The notes beneath the pieces were generated by a model. The model worked only from the letters and a program-made list of their open reading frames with translations, was not told where the DNA came from and searched no databases. A DNA stretch of 64,000 bases, from positions 272,361-336,360 of the forward strand of contig DF239050.1 of assembly GCA_000507305.1 (NCBI GenBank). Reading direction: 5' to 3'. This DNA is from Breviolum minutum Mf 1.05b.01. Its lineage: Eukaryota > Sar > Dinophyceae > Suessiales > Symbiodiniaceae. Shown here one piece after another: positions 63,101 to 64,000 of the stretch. Numbering within the stretch: position 1 is the stretch's first letter; the number at the start of each line of letters is the position of its first letter. The position numbers and the translations under genes are program-made.

Positions 63101-64000
63101 CATTGAGAATCAATCAATTGGCGTGATTCATCACCAAATTATATAAAAAAGGATACCAAGAAGCATCCCCTTTTTTTCAGAAAATAAGTGCCAGGCCCAA
63201 GGTTCCGTCACCTCAACGGTACTTAAGACCTGTGACATTGCTGACAGCGAAACATGACATCTGGTGATTCCCGATCTTCCCAGATCTTCCTGCCAAAATA
63301 ACCAGACTGCAAAGTCTGGGCCTGTTTGTGAACCACAGTACGGAAGAGCTGTGGCACAACCTCCAAAAAACAAAATGATGCAGGATCTGTTGTTTTGTCA
63401 GCAGTGAGAAAAACAGTGGGGAAAAACATGTGTTAAAAAAAAAAAAAACGTGGGAAGAACAGCAAAAGAACTGGAAAGGAATAACATGAGGAAAACCAAA
63501 ACAGTGGAAACAACGAGATGAGCATATCATGAACATATCAATGTTTATCAAATGCATCATTTGTTGTTCCAATTCAAAGAGACGAGCTATGAAGAGCTTC
63601 AACTCAGGTCTTGTCCAGCGCATCGAGCTGCGGGACATCGGCAAGGCTTTGAAGCCTCAGGTCTGGTGCGCCACTGCTGGATATATGCTGCAACTCATTA
63701 ACATACCATAAATATACATAAAATATCCATAAATTAAATGTCAAAAAAAAAACGTCATGAATGATTCCTGTATACTTTCAGATTACTACATCATAGTGAT
63801 AAGATCCACATAAGATCCATAAAGGTCTAGAAGGATCGCTAATGAATCGTCATAAATCCATCCAATGAGACTAGAAAAAAAATGGGATGATGTTCCAATC
63901 TGAGGTCCATGCCCTTGCTCCAGCACTTTTTGGCACACGTCGATGACCTCTATGCCGCCCCATGAAAAGTCTGTGATACAAAGTTTCGGCGTCGTGACAT
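1..64000 (-). CDS. Axonemal-type dynein heavy chain gene (many exons, open at both ends)
   Basis: A giant multi-exon gene for a dynein heavy chain, the ATP-driven motor subunit that moves cilia or flagella along microtubules. Family motifs occur in the right order from high to low coordinates: linker ([34 protein letters not shown]), AAA1 P-loop ([12 protein letters not shown]), AAA2 P-loop (GPTGGGKT), AAA3 P-loop (GPTGTGKS), AAA4 P-loop (VGGSGRQSL), stalk (FNFDKDNIP), MTBD, AAA5 ([11 protein letters not shown]), AAA6 ([10 protein letters not shown]) and C-terminus (TTGHSTNFV). Exons are tens of bases long; introns use GT, GC or GA donors and AG|G acceptors. The ending TTGHSTNFV resembles inner-arm (DNAH1/3/6/7/12-like) heavy chains; that subtype is inference. 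The 5' end lies beyond base 64000. The last exon seen ends at base 8 at a GC donor, so the stop codon is probably outside. Three long introns carry nested genes. Confidence 0.93.
8..88 (-). CDS. DHC exon: C-terminal TTGHSTNFV motif
   Basis: 27 codons containing [15 protein letters not shown] and ending LELPTDQ. This is the near-terminal signature of inner-arm type heavy chains. The exon begins after AG and is preceded by a GC-AG intron (89-466) joining YRCPTYK to VLSRKGTL in frame. CAG is followed by GC, so a donor is likely at 6-7 and the HW..RG.AL end expected in the family lies outside the window. Reading through gives an in-frame TGA at 2-4, the alternative end. Confidence 0.88.
467..511 (-). 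CDS. DHC exon: DYRCPTYK
   Basis: 15 codons, [15 protein letters not shown], matching the conserved Y.CP.YK motif close to the dynein C-terminus. It follows AG|G and ends at a GC donor (CAAG|GCACGC). The upstream join to the exon ending FLPVK uses a GA donor at 816-815. Confidence 0.85.
817..882 (-). CDS. DHC exon: ESQPKVLF, C-terminal domain
   Basis: 22 codons including [18 protein letters not shown], the conserved [14 protein letters not shown] block. Acceptor AG at 884-883. The 3' end at AAG|GA is chosen because it joins in phase to DRKPNPKDY. The upstream join to [10 protein letters not shown] uses a GT donor at 1038. Confidence 0.87.
1039..1067 (-). CDS. DHC exon: GARWD
   Basis: A 29-bp exon coding [10 protein letters not shown], with the first G of the glycine codon donated by the exon at 1143-1176. 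Dyneins read GLFLEGARWD here. The 75-bp intron 1068-1142 starts GC and ends AG, and the exon starts with G. Confidence 0.88.
1143..1176 (-). CDS. DHC exon: [12 protein letters not shown]
   Basis: A 34-bp exon coding [11 protein letters not shown] plus one base. It matches the DGVYV.GLF.EG signature of the dynein C-terminal domain. Reading through its donor gives non-dynein residues before GARWD resumes, which proves the GC-AG intron. Confidence 0.89.
1743..1785 (-). CDS. DHC exon: [14 protein letters not shown]
   Basis: A 43-bp exon, [14 protein letters not shown], that continues the FFPQ exon at 1870-1911. The family reads FFPQaFLTg.LQNyARK. The acceptor is TAG|G and the donor is GT at 1742. 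The following exon, near 1720-1690, appears to read [12 protein letters not shown]. Confidence 0.88.
1870..1911 (-). CDS. DHC exon: [13 protein letters not shown]
   Basis: 14 codons, [14 protein letters not shown], the W.SGFFFPQ signature of the C-terminal domain. It ends at CAG|GTGTGG. The 5' boundary is less sure: the nearest AG is followed by A, not G. It joins in phase to the exon at 1743-1785. Confidence 0.82.
2060..2121 (-). CDS. DHC exon: [15 protein letters not shown]
   Basis: Reads [18 protein letters not shown], matching the W..DL..R..FF..W stretch that follows SLKPL in dyneins. The start at 2121 (AG|G) joins in phase to the exon at 2220-2257. The low-coordinate end is approximate; GA donors after NWN or EWL are both possible. 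Confidence 0.84.
2220..2257 (-). CDS. DHC exon: [13 protein letters not shown]
   Basis: A 38-bp exon reading [12 protein letters not shown] plus one base, equivalent to YPSLKPL.SW in other dyneins. Its first G completes the tryptophan codon of the 14-bp exon at 8924-8937 ([16 protein letters not shown]). It is therefore the downstream flank of a 6,666-bp intron that contains another gene. Confidence 0.87.
4570..5353 (-). CDS. Nested membrane-protein gene: glycine-rich beta-type domain exons
   Basis: Exons at 5253-5353 ([31 protein letters not shown]), from 5123 ([20 protein letters not shown]), 4801-4874 (YQRGTRNQ ... HAVVYAG) and from 4607 ([12 protein letters not shown]). All joins are in phase with GC, GT and GA donors. 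The pattern G.Y..G...F.L.F..G.V.G.G.DDVG.Y.I.G.F is a beta-sheet domain type that I know from uncharacterised eukaryotic proteins but cannot name. It could be a separate gene. Confidence 0.65.
4570..8583 (-). CDS. Nested gene: cysteine-rich single-pass membrane protein (3' end open)
   Basis: A multi-exon gene wholly inside a dynein intron, not a known named family. It starts [20 protein letters not shown], a clear signal peptide. Then come four RRRSFDD heptads, a run of seven prolines, and repeated cysteine modules of the type C..C...C..C..AG.GKCD...C (for example [40 protein letters not shown]). A membrane segment ([18 protein letters not shown]) follows, with a basic C-terminal flank (CRQRSRARD). 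The last readable exons encode a glycine-rich beta-type domain ([28 protein letters not shown]). The layout predicts an extracellular Cys-rich stalk or receptor-like protein with a cytoplasmic tail. Function is unknown. Joins between modules are in phase with GC or GT donors and AG|G acceptors, which argues against chance ORFs. That the last domain belongs to the same transcript is inferred. Confidence 0.75.
5927..6354 (-). CDS. Nested membrane-protein gene: last Cys module and transmembrane exon
   Basis: The exon starting at 6354 reads [18 protein letters not shown]. The exon starting at 6097 reads [20 protein letters not shown], a 20-residue hydrophobic span, followed by [19 protein letters not shown]. 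The positive charges after the span predict a cytoplasmic C-terminus. The 3' end of the membrane exon is not fixed. Confidence 0.72.
6354..7135 (-). CDS. Nested membrane-protein gene: cysteine-rich module exons (second group)
   Basis: Exons starting at 7135 ([20 protein letters not shown]), 6729-6803 ([19 protein letters not shown]) and 6430-6595 ([14 protein letters not shown] ... GRKDCKYL), joined in phase. Position 6729/6595 is a GC-AG|G junction. They continue the same cysteine spacing as the upstream exons. Confidence 0.72.
7340..8089 (-). CDS. Nested membrane-protein gene: cysteine-rich module exons (first group)
   Basis: Exons at 8007-8089 ([20 protein letters not shown]), 7916-7966 ([12 protein letters not shown]), about 7738-7783 ([15 protein letters not shown]), about 7494-7541 ([15 protein letters not shown]) and about 7340-7386 ([15 protein letters not shown]). 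The join 7916/7783 (NCNR to CDTAG) is an exact GC-AG|G splice. Spacing C..C...C..C....G..KCD...C..GY is regular, as in disulphide-rich extracellular repeats. Confidence 0.72.
8151..8373 (-). CDS. Nested membrane-protein gene, exon 2: RRRSFDD heptads and poly-Pro
   Basis: Reads [19 protein letters not shown], then three further RRRSFDD copies encoded by 21-bp DNA repeats, then SPYVPPA, seven prolines and [13 protein letters not shown]. The copies differ by silent changes, so the heptad is being kept at protein level. The arginine/serine/aspartate repeat resembles RS-type sequence but sits in a predicted extracellular part. Confidence 0.72.
8463..8583 (-). CDS. Nested membrane-protein gene, exon 1: start codon and signal peptide
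   Basis: The ATG at 8583-8581 opens a typical signal peptide: MIR, then a hydrophobic core [11 protein letters not shown] ending RAFG. It continues [19 protein letters not shown]. The donor is uncertain: GA after T8463 keeps the frame into the RRRSFDD exon, while GT at 8464 would shift it. Confidence 0.75.
8596..8597 (-). promoter_or_regulatory. Candidate trans-splice acceptor of the nested membrane-protein gene
   Basis: The sequence upstream of the ATG reads CTTCTACAGACCTTTTCAG|GCTGATCCCGCAATG: a pyrimidine-rich stretch ending in AG|G, 12 bases before the start codon. Dinoflagellate mRNAs receive a spliced leader at such sites. This is inference. Confidence 0.4.
8924..8937 (-). CDS. DHC microexon: VPEM(W), 14 bp
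   Basis: GTGCCTGAGATGTG codes VPEM plus two bases of the tryptophan codon, matching the invariant VP.MW of the dynein C-terminal domain. It follows CGCAG|G and ends at a GC donor. Its phase fits both the upstream exon (FVNE) and the downstream one ([11 protein letters not shown]). Confidence 0.8.
9059..9109 (-). CDS. DHC exon: VMTAELEEL
   Basis: 17 codons, [17 protein letters not shown], equivalent to VMS.ELE.......N.VP.MW of dyneins. The acceptor is AAAG|G and the donor is GT at 9058-9057. Confidence 0.88.
9259..9288 (-). CDS. DHC exon: [10 protein letters not shown]
   Basis: A 30-bp exon coding [10 protein letters not shown], matching L..A.KGLVVMS; the VM is supplied by the next exon at 9059-9109. 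The acceptor is CCAG|G and the donor is GC at 9258-9257. Confidence 0.87.
9990..10180 (-). CDS. DHC exons: end of AAA6 ([16 protein letters not shown])
   Basis: Reads [14 protein letters not shown] and, lower down, [19 protein letters not shown]. These align with the IL..LP.. block and the ERFN.LL..I..SL..L helix that precede KGLVVMS. Boundaries are approximate. Confidence 0.62.
10940..11110 (-). CDS. DHC exons: AAA6 region ([17 protein letters not shown])
   Basis: [14 protein letters not shown] near 11,100 matches the s..G.Y.aP segment, and [10 protein letters not shown] near 10,995 matches Y..YI.sLP, both conserved after NYGGRVTD. The acceptor CTAG|G precedes [10 protein letters not shown]. 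Exact ends are not fixed. Confidence 0.72.
11415..11530 (-). CDS. DHC exon: [16 protein letters not shown]
   Basis: Contains [20 protein letters not shown] followed by DDKDKLLI, one of the most conserved dynein signatures (P...[14 protein letters not shown]). Boundaries are approximate. Confidence 0.9.
11931..11987 (-). CDS. DHC exon: [15 protein letters not shown]
   Basis: 19 codons, [19 protein letters not shown], the ERRKFGPLGWNIPYEF signature. The acceptor is TGAG|G and the donor is GC at 11930-11929. The 60-bp intron 11988-12047 begins GA and separates it from [13 protein letters not shown]. Confidence 0.92.
12048..12098 (-). CDS. DHC exon: [13 protein letters not shown]
   Basis: 17 codons, [17 protein letters not shown], matching LLF.LCFFHA.VQERRKFGP. 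It ends at CAG|GAGGGC, a clear GA donor, since the next exon supplies DRRKFGP in phase. Confidence 0.92.
12617..12675 (-). CDS. DHC exon: [19 protein letters not shown]
   Basis: Reads [19 protein letters not shown], the VLQ.gvK.TNEPP.GLRANL block of AAA6. The acceptor is CCAG|G and the donor is GT at 12616. The preceding exon near 12,745 reads YPSFRWL, equivalent to HP.FRLWLTS. Confidence 0.92.
13173..13608. mobile_element. MITE-like element with 10-bp target duplication
   Basis: A 416-bp insertion (13183-13598) flanked by direct repeats ATGGTATATG at 13173-13182 and 13599-13608. The ends are imperfect inverted repeats: CTGGGC..TTCA then GCCAATCCTAATCC on the left, and the complement GGATTAGGATTGGC ... 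TGAACAGCCCAG on the right. The interior has subterminal AATCCGCAATCC repeats and a 42-bp purine-rich direct repeat. No transposase is encoded, so it is non-autonomous. It lies in a dynein intron. Confidence 0.72.
13319..13405. repeat. Two tandem 42-bp purine-rich units around an undetermined base
   Basis: The unit AGATATAAAGGAAGAGA... ending AAAAGGAAGGCA occurs at 13319-13360 and again from 13364, separated by AAT-like bases and a single N at 13363. Copy number may be collapsed in the assembly. Confidence 0.7.
13700..21900 (-). other. Dynein introns with unresolved AAA5-AAA6 exons
   Basis: Between the MYQYSLQWF exon near 21.95 kb and the FRWL exon near 12.74 kb, roughly 330 dynein residues should be encoded. 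I could not place these exons reliably by eye. Short open stretches on the minus strand exist, but none matched a strong signature. No ORF of a different recognisable gene was seen. Confidence 0.4.
21930..22170 (-). CDS. DHC exons: [15 protein letters not shown] and [14 protein letters not shown]
   Basis: RC sequence reads [15 protein letters not shown] near 22,150 and [19 protein letters not shown] near 21,970. These are the Y.PVA.R.s.LFF and l..i..MYQYSL.wF signatures after the AAA5 helices. [11 protein letters not shown] near 22,630 precedes them, as in the family. Confidence 0.88.
23140..23260 (-). CDS. DHC exon: [20 protein letters not shown]
   Basis: Reads [19 protein letters not shown] then TLVKCSK, matching LED.IL.LLS.S.GNILDDE.LI. 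Together with [13 protein letters not shown] near 23,440 it forms the helical part between AAA5 and AAA6. Confidence 0.88.
23557..23622 (-). CDS. DHC exon: [19 protein letters not shown]
   Basis: 22 codons beginning [19 protein letters not shown]. The family reads GLEDQLLG.VV..ERPDLEE.K..L. The acceptor is CCAG|G and the donor is GT at 23556. Confidence 0.93.
24140..24530 (-). CDS. DHC exons: AAA5 ([32 protein letters not shown])
   Basis: [19 protein letters not shown] lies near 24,490, [20 protein letters not shown] near 24,360 and [14 protein letters not shown] near 24,165. They follow the dynein order FLR.LE.aI.fG, E.LDP.LEP.L, and i.LGD.......F. Confidence 0.86.
24640..24830 (-). CDS. 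DHC exons: AAA5 [11 protein letters not shown] and [12 protein letters not shown]
   Basis: [16 protein letters not shown] near 24,800 ends at CAG|GC, and [14 protein letters not shown] near 24,690 begins after CAG. Joined they give [18 protein letters not shown], the universal AAA5 signature. Confidence 0.93.
25120..25660 (-). CDS. DHC exons: stalk exit and start of AAA5
   Basis: [20 protein letters not shown] followed by YAGPFT (25,570-25,650), [18 protein letters not shown] (25,430-25,490) and [11 protein letters not shown] (25,130-25,160). These match L.GD..l....YlGpFt, the R..W helix and LG....I..Wn, in family order. Confidence 0.87.
25229..25319. repeat. CAT/CGT trinucleotide array
   Basis: About 30 near-perfect CAT repeats with a short GTC-GTC interruption, in a dynein intron. 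On the minus strand it would read as an aspartate run, but no exon signature surrounds it. Confidence 0.9.
26170..26440 (-). CDS. DHC exons: second stalk coiled coil
   Basis: [10 protein letters not shown] near 26,430 and [19 protein letters not shown] near 26,300: alanine, glutamate and lysine-rich heptad sequence expected for the return helix of the stalk. Boundaries are approximate. Confidence 0.75.
26736..27170 (-). CDS. DHC exons: stalk tip and microtubule-binding domain
   Basis: [19 protein letters not shown] (27,110-27,170) closes the outgoing coil, FDPAAIKK ends at 26970 with a GC donor, and [20 protein letters not shown]...MYKYHFVAK ends at 26846 with a GC donor. [16 protein letters not shown] starts at 26781. 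The joins reproduce the family pattern sKac..L..Wv.am..Y..va..v.PKr..L.eA. Confidence 0.9.
27200..28330 (-). CDS. DHC region: outgoing stalk helix exons (boundaries unresolved)
   Basis: [20 protein letters not shown] near 27,240 lies directly before FNFDKDNIP. Helical, charged stretches further up (27.9-28.3 kb) fit the first stalk coil. I could not fix individual exon ends. Confidence 0.55.
29050..29160 (-). CDS. DHC exon: [20 protein letters not shown]
   Basis: Reads [19 protein letters not shown] then AMKRKQ, matching the VTP.SYLELI..F..LL..K. signature that links AAA4 to the stalk. Confidence 0.92.
29867..29919 (-). CDS. DHC exon: [17 protein letters not shown]
   Basis: A 53-bp exon reading [17 protein letters not shown], the CTIDWF..WP..AL..VA signature of AAA4. 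The acceptor is CCAAG|G and the donor is GC at 29866-29865. It joins in phase to the exon at 33957-33986 (LVN-C-CTINWF) across a 4,037-bp intron. Confidence 0.93.
29920..33956 (-). other. 4.04-kb dynein intron containing a nested gene
   Basis: The donor is GC after LVNC (AATT|GC) and the acceptor is AG before TTGCACC; together they restore LVNCCTINWF with no missing residue. Exons of an unrelated gene lie at 30.1-31.84 kb on the same strand. The part 31.84-33.95 kb holds several minus-strand open stretches (near 32.5, 33.1 and 33.5 kb) that may be its 5' exons. I could not chain them. Confidence 0.83.
30080..31837 (-). CDS. Nested gene of unknown function (partial exon chain)
   Basis: Three exons join in phase with dinoflagellate-type splice sites: 31758-31837 ([20 protein letters not shown] ... 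WLL), 31536-31587 ([17 protein letters not shown]) and 31257-31370 ([20 protein letters not shown] ... [16 protein letters not shown]). The joins use a GA donor then a GT donor, both to AG|G. Likely further exons read [13 protein letters not shown] (31,065), [15 protein letters not shown] (30,670), [18 protein letters not shown] (30,500, canonical GTGAGT donor) and [13 protein letters not shown] (30,140). I do not recognise the protein. The even residue mix and phase-consistent joins support coding. Start and stop are not located. Confidence 0.6.
33957..33986 (-). CDS. DHC exon: RMFPSLVNC
   Basis: A 30-bp exon joining GDGFRNR to LRMFPSLVN and on to CCTINWF. The family reads GD.FR.RLR.[13 protein letters not shown]. 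The acceptor is CAAG|G; the GC donor at 33956-33955 opens the 4-kb intron. Confidence 0.92.
34091..34151 (-). CDS. DHC exon: [18 protein letters not shown]
   Basis: 61 bp reading [19 protein letters not shown] plus one base, the LHvVL.MSPVGd.FR.R signature of AAA4. The donor is GT at 34090. [15 protein letters not shown] near 34,310 is the exon before it. Confidence 0.94.
34690..34770 (-). CDS. DHC exon: [19 protein letters not shown]
   Basis: Reads [20 protein letters not shown], matching tD.QI..E.FLE.INN.LNsG in AAA4 (sensor region). Boundaries are approximate. A longer reading frame spans 34621-35109 but includes intron. Confidence 0.9.
35274..35324 (-). CDS. DHC exon: AAA4 Walker [14 protein letters not shown]
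   Basis: 17 codons, [17 protein letters not shown]. Dyneins typically carry [10 protein letters not shown] in AAA4, with arginine in place of the catalytic lysine; this copy follows the family. The preceding exon near 35,558-35,582 ends GNVLLLG at a GT donor, so the P-loop is interrupted by an intron. Confidence 0.94.
35640..35960 (-). CDS. DHC exons: approach to AAA4 ([20 protein letters not shown])
   Basis: [17 protein letters not shown] near 35,910 and [18 protein letters not shown] near 35,700 match l..yL.eYN and LVLF.dA..H..RI.RIL, which precede the AAA4 P-loop. Confidence 0.9.
36000..37800 (-). other. Dynein intron sequence, no recognised exon
   Basis: Lies between the AAA3 MGPPGGGRT exon and the AAA4 approach. 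Some residues of AAA3 must be encoded here, but none gave a clear signature by eye. No repeat or other gene was seen. Confidence 0.35.
37825..37895 (-). CDS. DHC exon: [20 protein letters not shown]
   Basis: Reads [20 protein letters not shown], the aM.PPGGGRn.it.R..RHfn signature of AAA3. Boundaries are approximate. Confidence 0.92.
38355..38595 (-). CDS. DHC exons: AAA3 [18 protein letters not shown] and [13 protein letters not shown]
   Basis: [20 protein letters not shown] (38,530-38,590) is the AAA3 Walker B signature rrKGvfGPP.GKk.v.FvDDl[20 protein letters not shown] (38,360-38,420) continues it after an intron. Confidence 0.94.
39108..39155. repeat. GAT trinucleotide array
   Basis: About 15 GAT units in a dynein intron between two AAA3 exons. 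It is the complement-type of the CAT array at 25.2 kb. Confidence 0.9.
39669..39720 (-). CDS. DHC exon: AAA3 Walker A, GPTGTGKS
   Basis: Reads [13 protein letters not shown] and ends one base later at a GT donor (AAGA|GTCC). Dyneins have vL.vGPTGTGKS in AAA3. The 5' boundary is approximate. Confidence 0.92.
39800..42900 (-). other. Dynein introns between AAA2 and AAA3, exons unresolved
   Basis: The segment should encode the end of AAA2 and the start of AAA3. Minus-strand open stretches occur near 40.3 and 41.8 kb without a decisive motif. No other gene was recognised. Confidence 0.35.
42920..43700 (-). CDS. DHC exons: AAA2 core ([29 protein letters not shown])
   Basis: [15 protein letters not shown] near 43,660, [15 protein letters not shown] near 43,390, [17 protein letters not shown] near 43,150 and [12 protein letters not shown] near 42,940. 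These give the AAA2 order eW.DGv, i.FDGPVDa.WIE.mNTVLDDNk.LCL..gE, and the s.AtvSR-like segment, with some substitutions in the last. Confidence 0.9.
44080..44155 (-). CDS. DHC exon: AAA2 Walker A, GPTGGGKT
   Basis: Reads [20 protein letters not shown] followed by CYR, matching R.G.mlVGPTG.GKT..y. of AAA2. The likely donor is GA after CTACA. Confidence 0.92.
44960..45465 (-). CDS. DHC exons: AAA1-AAA2 link ([28 protein letters not shown])
   Basis: [17 protein letters not shown] near 45,430 matches hYDfGmRa.Ksvl..[20 protein letters not shown] near 45,020 matches n.pKfl..D.plF. Boundaries are approximate. Confidence 0.9.
45980..46006. repeat. Three tandem TTGATCAAG units
   Basis: A perfect 9-bp unit repeated three times in a dynein intron; each copy contains the palindrome TTGATCAA. 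Confidence 0.85.
46325..46375 (-). CDS. DHC exon: [17 protein letters not shown]
   Basis: 17 codons of one of the most conserved dynein stretches (NPGYAGR.ELP.NL..LFRP). The preceding exon ends VFITMNPGY at 46437 (GC donor); the 61-bp intron ends AG|G. It closes with a GA donor. Confidence 0.95.
46437..46480 (-). CDS. DHC exon: VFITMNPGY
   Basis: Ends VFITMNPGY at a GC donor (TAT|GCC) and is continued in phase by [12 protein letters not shown]1 sensor region. The 5' boundary is approximate. Confidence 0.93.
47046..47093 (-). CDS. DHC exon: [15 protein letters not shown]
   Basis: 48 bp reading [15 protein letters not shown], directly continuing FDE of the exon at 47222-47258. FDEFNRI is the AAA1 Walker B region, here split by a GC-AG intron. 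The donor is GTAAG. Confidence 0.95.
47222..47258 (-). CDS. DHC exon: AAA1 Walker [10 protein letters not shown]
   Basis: 37 bp coding [12 protein letters not shown] (last codon split). The family reads GaWaCFDEFNRI. The acceptor is GCAG|G and the donor is GC at 47221-47220. Confidence 0.94.
47575..47625 (-). CDS. DHC exon: CVVFNCS
   Basis: Begins after TAAG|G and reads CVVFNCS, the segment that follows the AAA1 P-loop helix (LAK.C.VFNCS). The 3' end is uncertain (PEMD may or may not be coding). Confidence 0.88.
47755..47806 (-). CDS. DHC exon: AAA1 Walker A, second half ([16 protein letters not shown])
   Basis: 52 bp. With the exon at 48067-48131 it forms [20 protein letters not shown], the main ATP-hydrolysing P-loop of dynein, with lysine and threonine intact. 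The intron 47807-48066 (GC-AG) cuts the P-loop at the glycine codon. Confidence 0.96.
48067..48131 (-). CDS. DHC exon: AAA1 Walker A, first half ([12 protein letters not shown])
   Basis: 65 bp reading [20 protein letters not shown] and on to AG. The acceptor is ACAG|G; it ends at a GC donor inside the P-loop. The family reads RCY.TLm.AL...[15 protein letters not shown]. Confidence 0.95.
48630..48680 (-). CDS. DHC exon: [12 protein letters not shown]
   Basis: Reads [15 protein letters not shown], the FeW..QLRyYW signature that ends the linker just before AAA1. It ends at a GC donor. The 5' boundary is approximate. Confidence 0.93.
49030..49700 (-). CDS. DHC exons: end of linker ([29 protein letters not shown])
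   Basis: [20 protein letters not shown] near 49,630, [14 protein letters not shown] near 49,290 and [10 protein letters not shown] near 49,170 correspond to W..e.e.al, li.LVRg.Ls.l.R..l.aLi.idVHa.D, in the expected order. Confidence 0.88.
50205..50270 (-). CDS. DHC exon: [18 protein letters not shown]
   Basis: Begins after CTCAG|G and reads [19 protein letters not shown], matching VE.WL.elE..M..slr in the linker. Confidence 0.88.
50880..51110 (-). CDS. DHC exons: linker ([23 protein letters not shown])
   Basis: [15 protein letters not shown] near 51,080 matches LSQ..DP..VQPhL.K, and [13 protein letters not shown] near 50,930 matches cFe.i..L.F. Confidence 0.88.
51539..51600 (-). CDS. DHC exon: [20 protein letters not shown]
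   Basis: 62 bp reading [20 protein letters not shown], the gL..YLE.KR.aFpRFyFLSNdeLL signature. The acceptor is ACAG|G and the donor is GC at 51538-51537. Confidence 0.95.
52168..52242 (-). CDS. DHC exon: [19 protein letters not shown]
   Basis: 25 codons beginning [19 protein letters not shown], matching W.YLepIF.s.DI..qLP.E. It joins WLKVQR in phase through a GT-AG|G intron. A GA donor after TGC at 52167 is likely. Confidence 0.93.
52315..52610. repeat. ATTATCATT-rich low-complexity intron sequence
   Basis: A TATA/GAGA run at 52315-52336 is followed by about 250 bases of irregular ATTATCAT/GTCATTATC words. It lies in a dynein intron. No coding signal. Confidence 0.75.
52801..52863 (-). CDS. 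DHC exon: [20 protein letters not shown]
   Basis: 21 codons, [20 protein letters not shown] plus R, matching eW...L..vs..l..WL.vQ..W.YLe. The acceptor is TCAG|G and the donor is GT. Confidence 0.93.
52933..52986 (-). CDS. DHC exon: [18 protein letters not shown]
   Basis: 18 codons, [18 protein letters not shown], matching Q.M..SpyvkPF..ev..W. It joins the exon ending EQIVITQ at 56778 with nothing missing, across a 3,791-bp intron that contains an SLX4-like gene. The donor is GC at 52932-52931. Confidence 0.92.
53092..53744 (-). CDS. SLX4-like: SLX4-like exon C: SAP-like and C-terminal SLX4 domain
   Basis: Starts GT-ATGGCTGACATG after TCAG and runs to the stop codon at 53092-53094. It contains the domain that binds SLX1 in known SLX4 proteins (L.Y.KLL.FEPLE..E....I ... 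L..YLDEQG). Its 5' 160 bases are duplicated at 54321-54487. Confidence 0.75.
53092..56108 (-). CDS. SLX4-like: Nested SLX4-like structure-specific endonuclease subunit
   Basis: A four- to six-exon gene. SLX4 is the scaffold that activates SLX1 nuclease and resolves branched DNA in the nucleus. Exon A (55388-56108) starts [14 protein letters not shown] and ends LLSSEDEG. Exon B' (54742-55131) continues [17 protein letters not shown]. The last exon C (53092-53744) has a SAP-like helix pair ([29 protein letters not shown]), a lysine- and serine-rich linker with TKTKTRKK and KPKPKARDR, and a C-terminal SLX4-type domain ([18 protein letters not shown] to [11 protein letters not shown]). Exons B and C of this gene are present twice. 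Assignment rests on the SAP-like plus C-terminal domain order and pattern seen by eye. The protein is shorter than animal SLX4 and lacks its UBZ and BTB parts, as in many protists. Confidence 0.72.
53951..54296 (-). CDS. SLX4-like: SLX4-like exon B, duplicated copy
   Basis: Reads [20 protein letters not shown] on to RSKELFEAK, nearly identical to 54742-55083 but lacking the upstream WRRWRR part. The 5' boundary is uncertain (TTTCAG|TCAAATGG). It may be an alternative or skipped exon. Confidence 0.6.
54321..54487 (-). CDS. SLX4-like: SLX4-like exon C', truncated duplicate
   Basis: Reads [20 protein letters not shown] to [10 protein letters not shown], then diverges from exon C exactly before [11 protein letters not shown] follows ATGA, so it could splice onward, but the SAP-like helix is cut and the SLX1-binding part is missing. 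Confidence 0.6.
54742..55131 (-). CDS. SLX4-like: SLX4-like exon B' (5' copy, complete)
   Basis: Joins exon A in phase: [20 protein letters not shown], then [20 protein letters not shown] and a charged C-terminal half ending KELFEAK. A GA donor at 54741 keeps the frame into [11 protein letters not shown]. Confidence 0.68.
55388..56108 (-). CDS. SLX4-like: SLX4-like exon A: N-terminus
   Basis: The ATG at 56108-56106 opens [20 protein letters not shown], a basic, nuclear-localisation-like start. A helical stretch ([20 protein letters not shown]) and a long serine-rich disordered part follow, ending SSEDE. The donor GT after GAAG is chosen because it joins exon B' in phase. Upstream ATGs in the same frame (to 56234) seem less likely because an AG|G acceptor-like site lies at about 56133. 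Confidence 0.68.
56778..56827 (-). CDS. DHC exon: [16 protein letters not shown]
   Basis: 50 bp reading [16 protein letters not shown], matching vDei...L.dh.v.tQ.M in the linker. It joins TYILKG upstream (GC donor near 56,919) and AMQFSPF downstream. Confidence 0.92.
56919..57800 (-). CDS. DHC exons: linker N-terminal part
   Basis: [16 protein letters not shown] near 57,745, [20 protein letters not shown] near 57,450, WDSMKFDC near 57,105 and TYILKG near 56,925. These follow the linker order fTL..ll...l, i..is..AskE..iE..L..m, W....f, and TyiLkg.DEi. Boundaries are approximate. Confidence 0.86.
58123..58170 (-). CDS. DHC exon: [16 protein letters not shown]
   Basis: 16 codons of the LRNpgMR.RHW signature at the start of the linker. 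The acceptor is TCGAG|G and the donor is GT at 58122. The open stretch upstream ([13 protein letters not shown]) may be intron read-through. Confidence 0.93.
58500..64000 (-). CDS. DHC tail region, exons tentative
   Basis: Candidate exons include [20 protein letters not shown] (58,590), [15 protein letters not shown] (60,320), [17 protein letters not shown] (59,800) and [15 protein letters not shown] (61,640). The tail is poorly conserved in dyneins, so these are assigned by position and helical character only. A coding-like stretch ([19 protein letters not shown]) continues to the window edge. The gene start was not seen. Confidence 0.45.
62535..62579. repeat. Five tandem CACTTTCAA units
   Basis: A perfect 9-bp tandem array, probably intronic to the dynein tail region. 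Confidence 0.9.

Noticed and set aside
63430..63450. Poly-A run as the tail of a retroposed gene
   Set aside because: About 14 A residues only, with no coding sequence or target duplication next to it.
1..64000. tRNA, rRNA, CRISPR, bacterial operons or prophage
   Set aside because: No cloverleaf, conserved rRNA segment, regularly spaced repeat array or long adjacent ORFs were seen on either strand.
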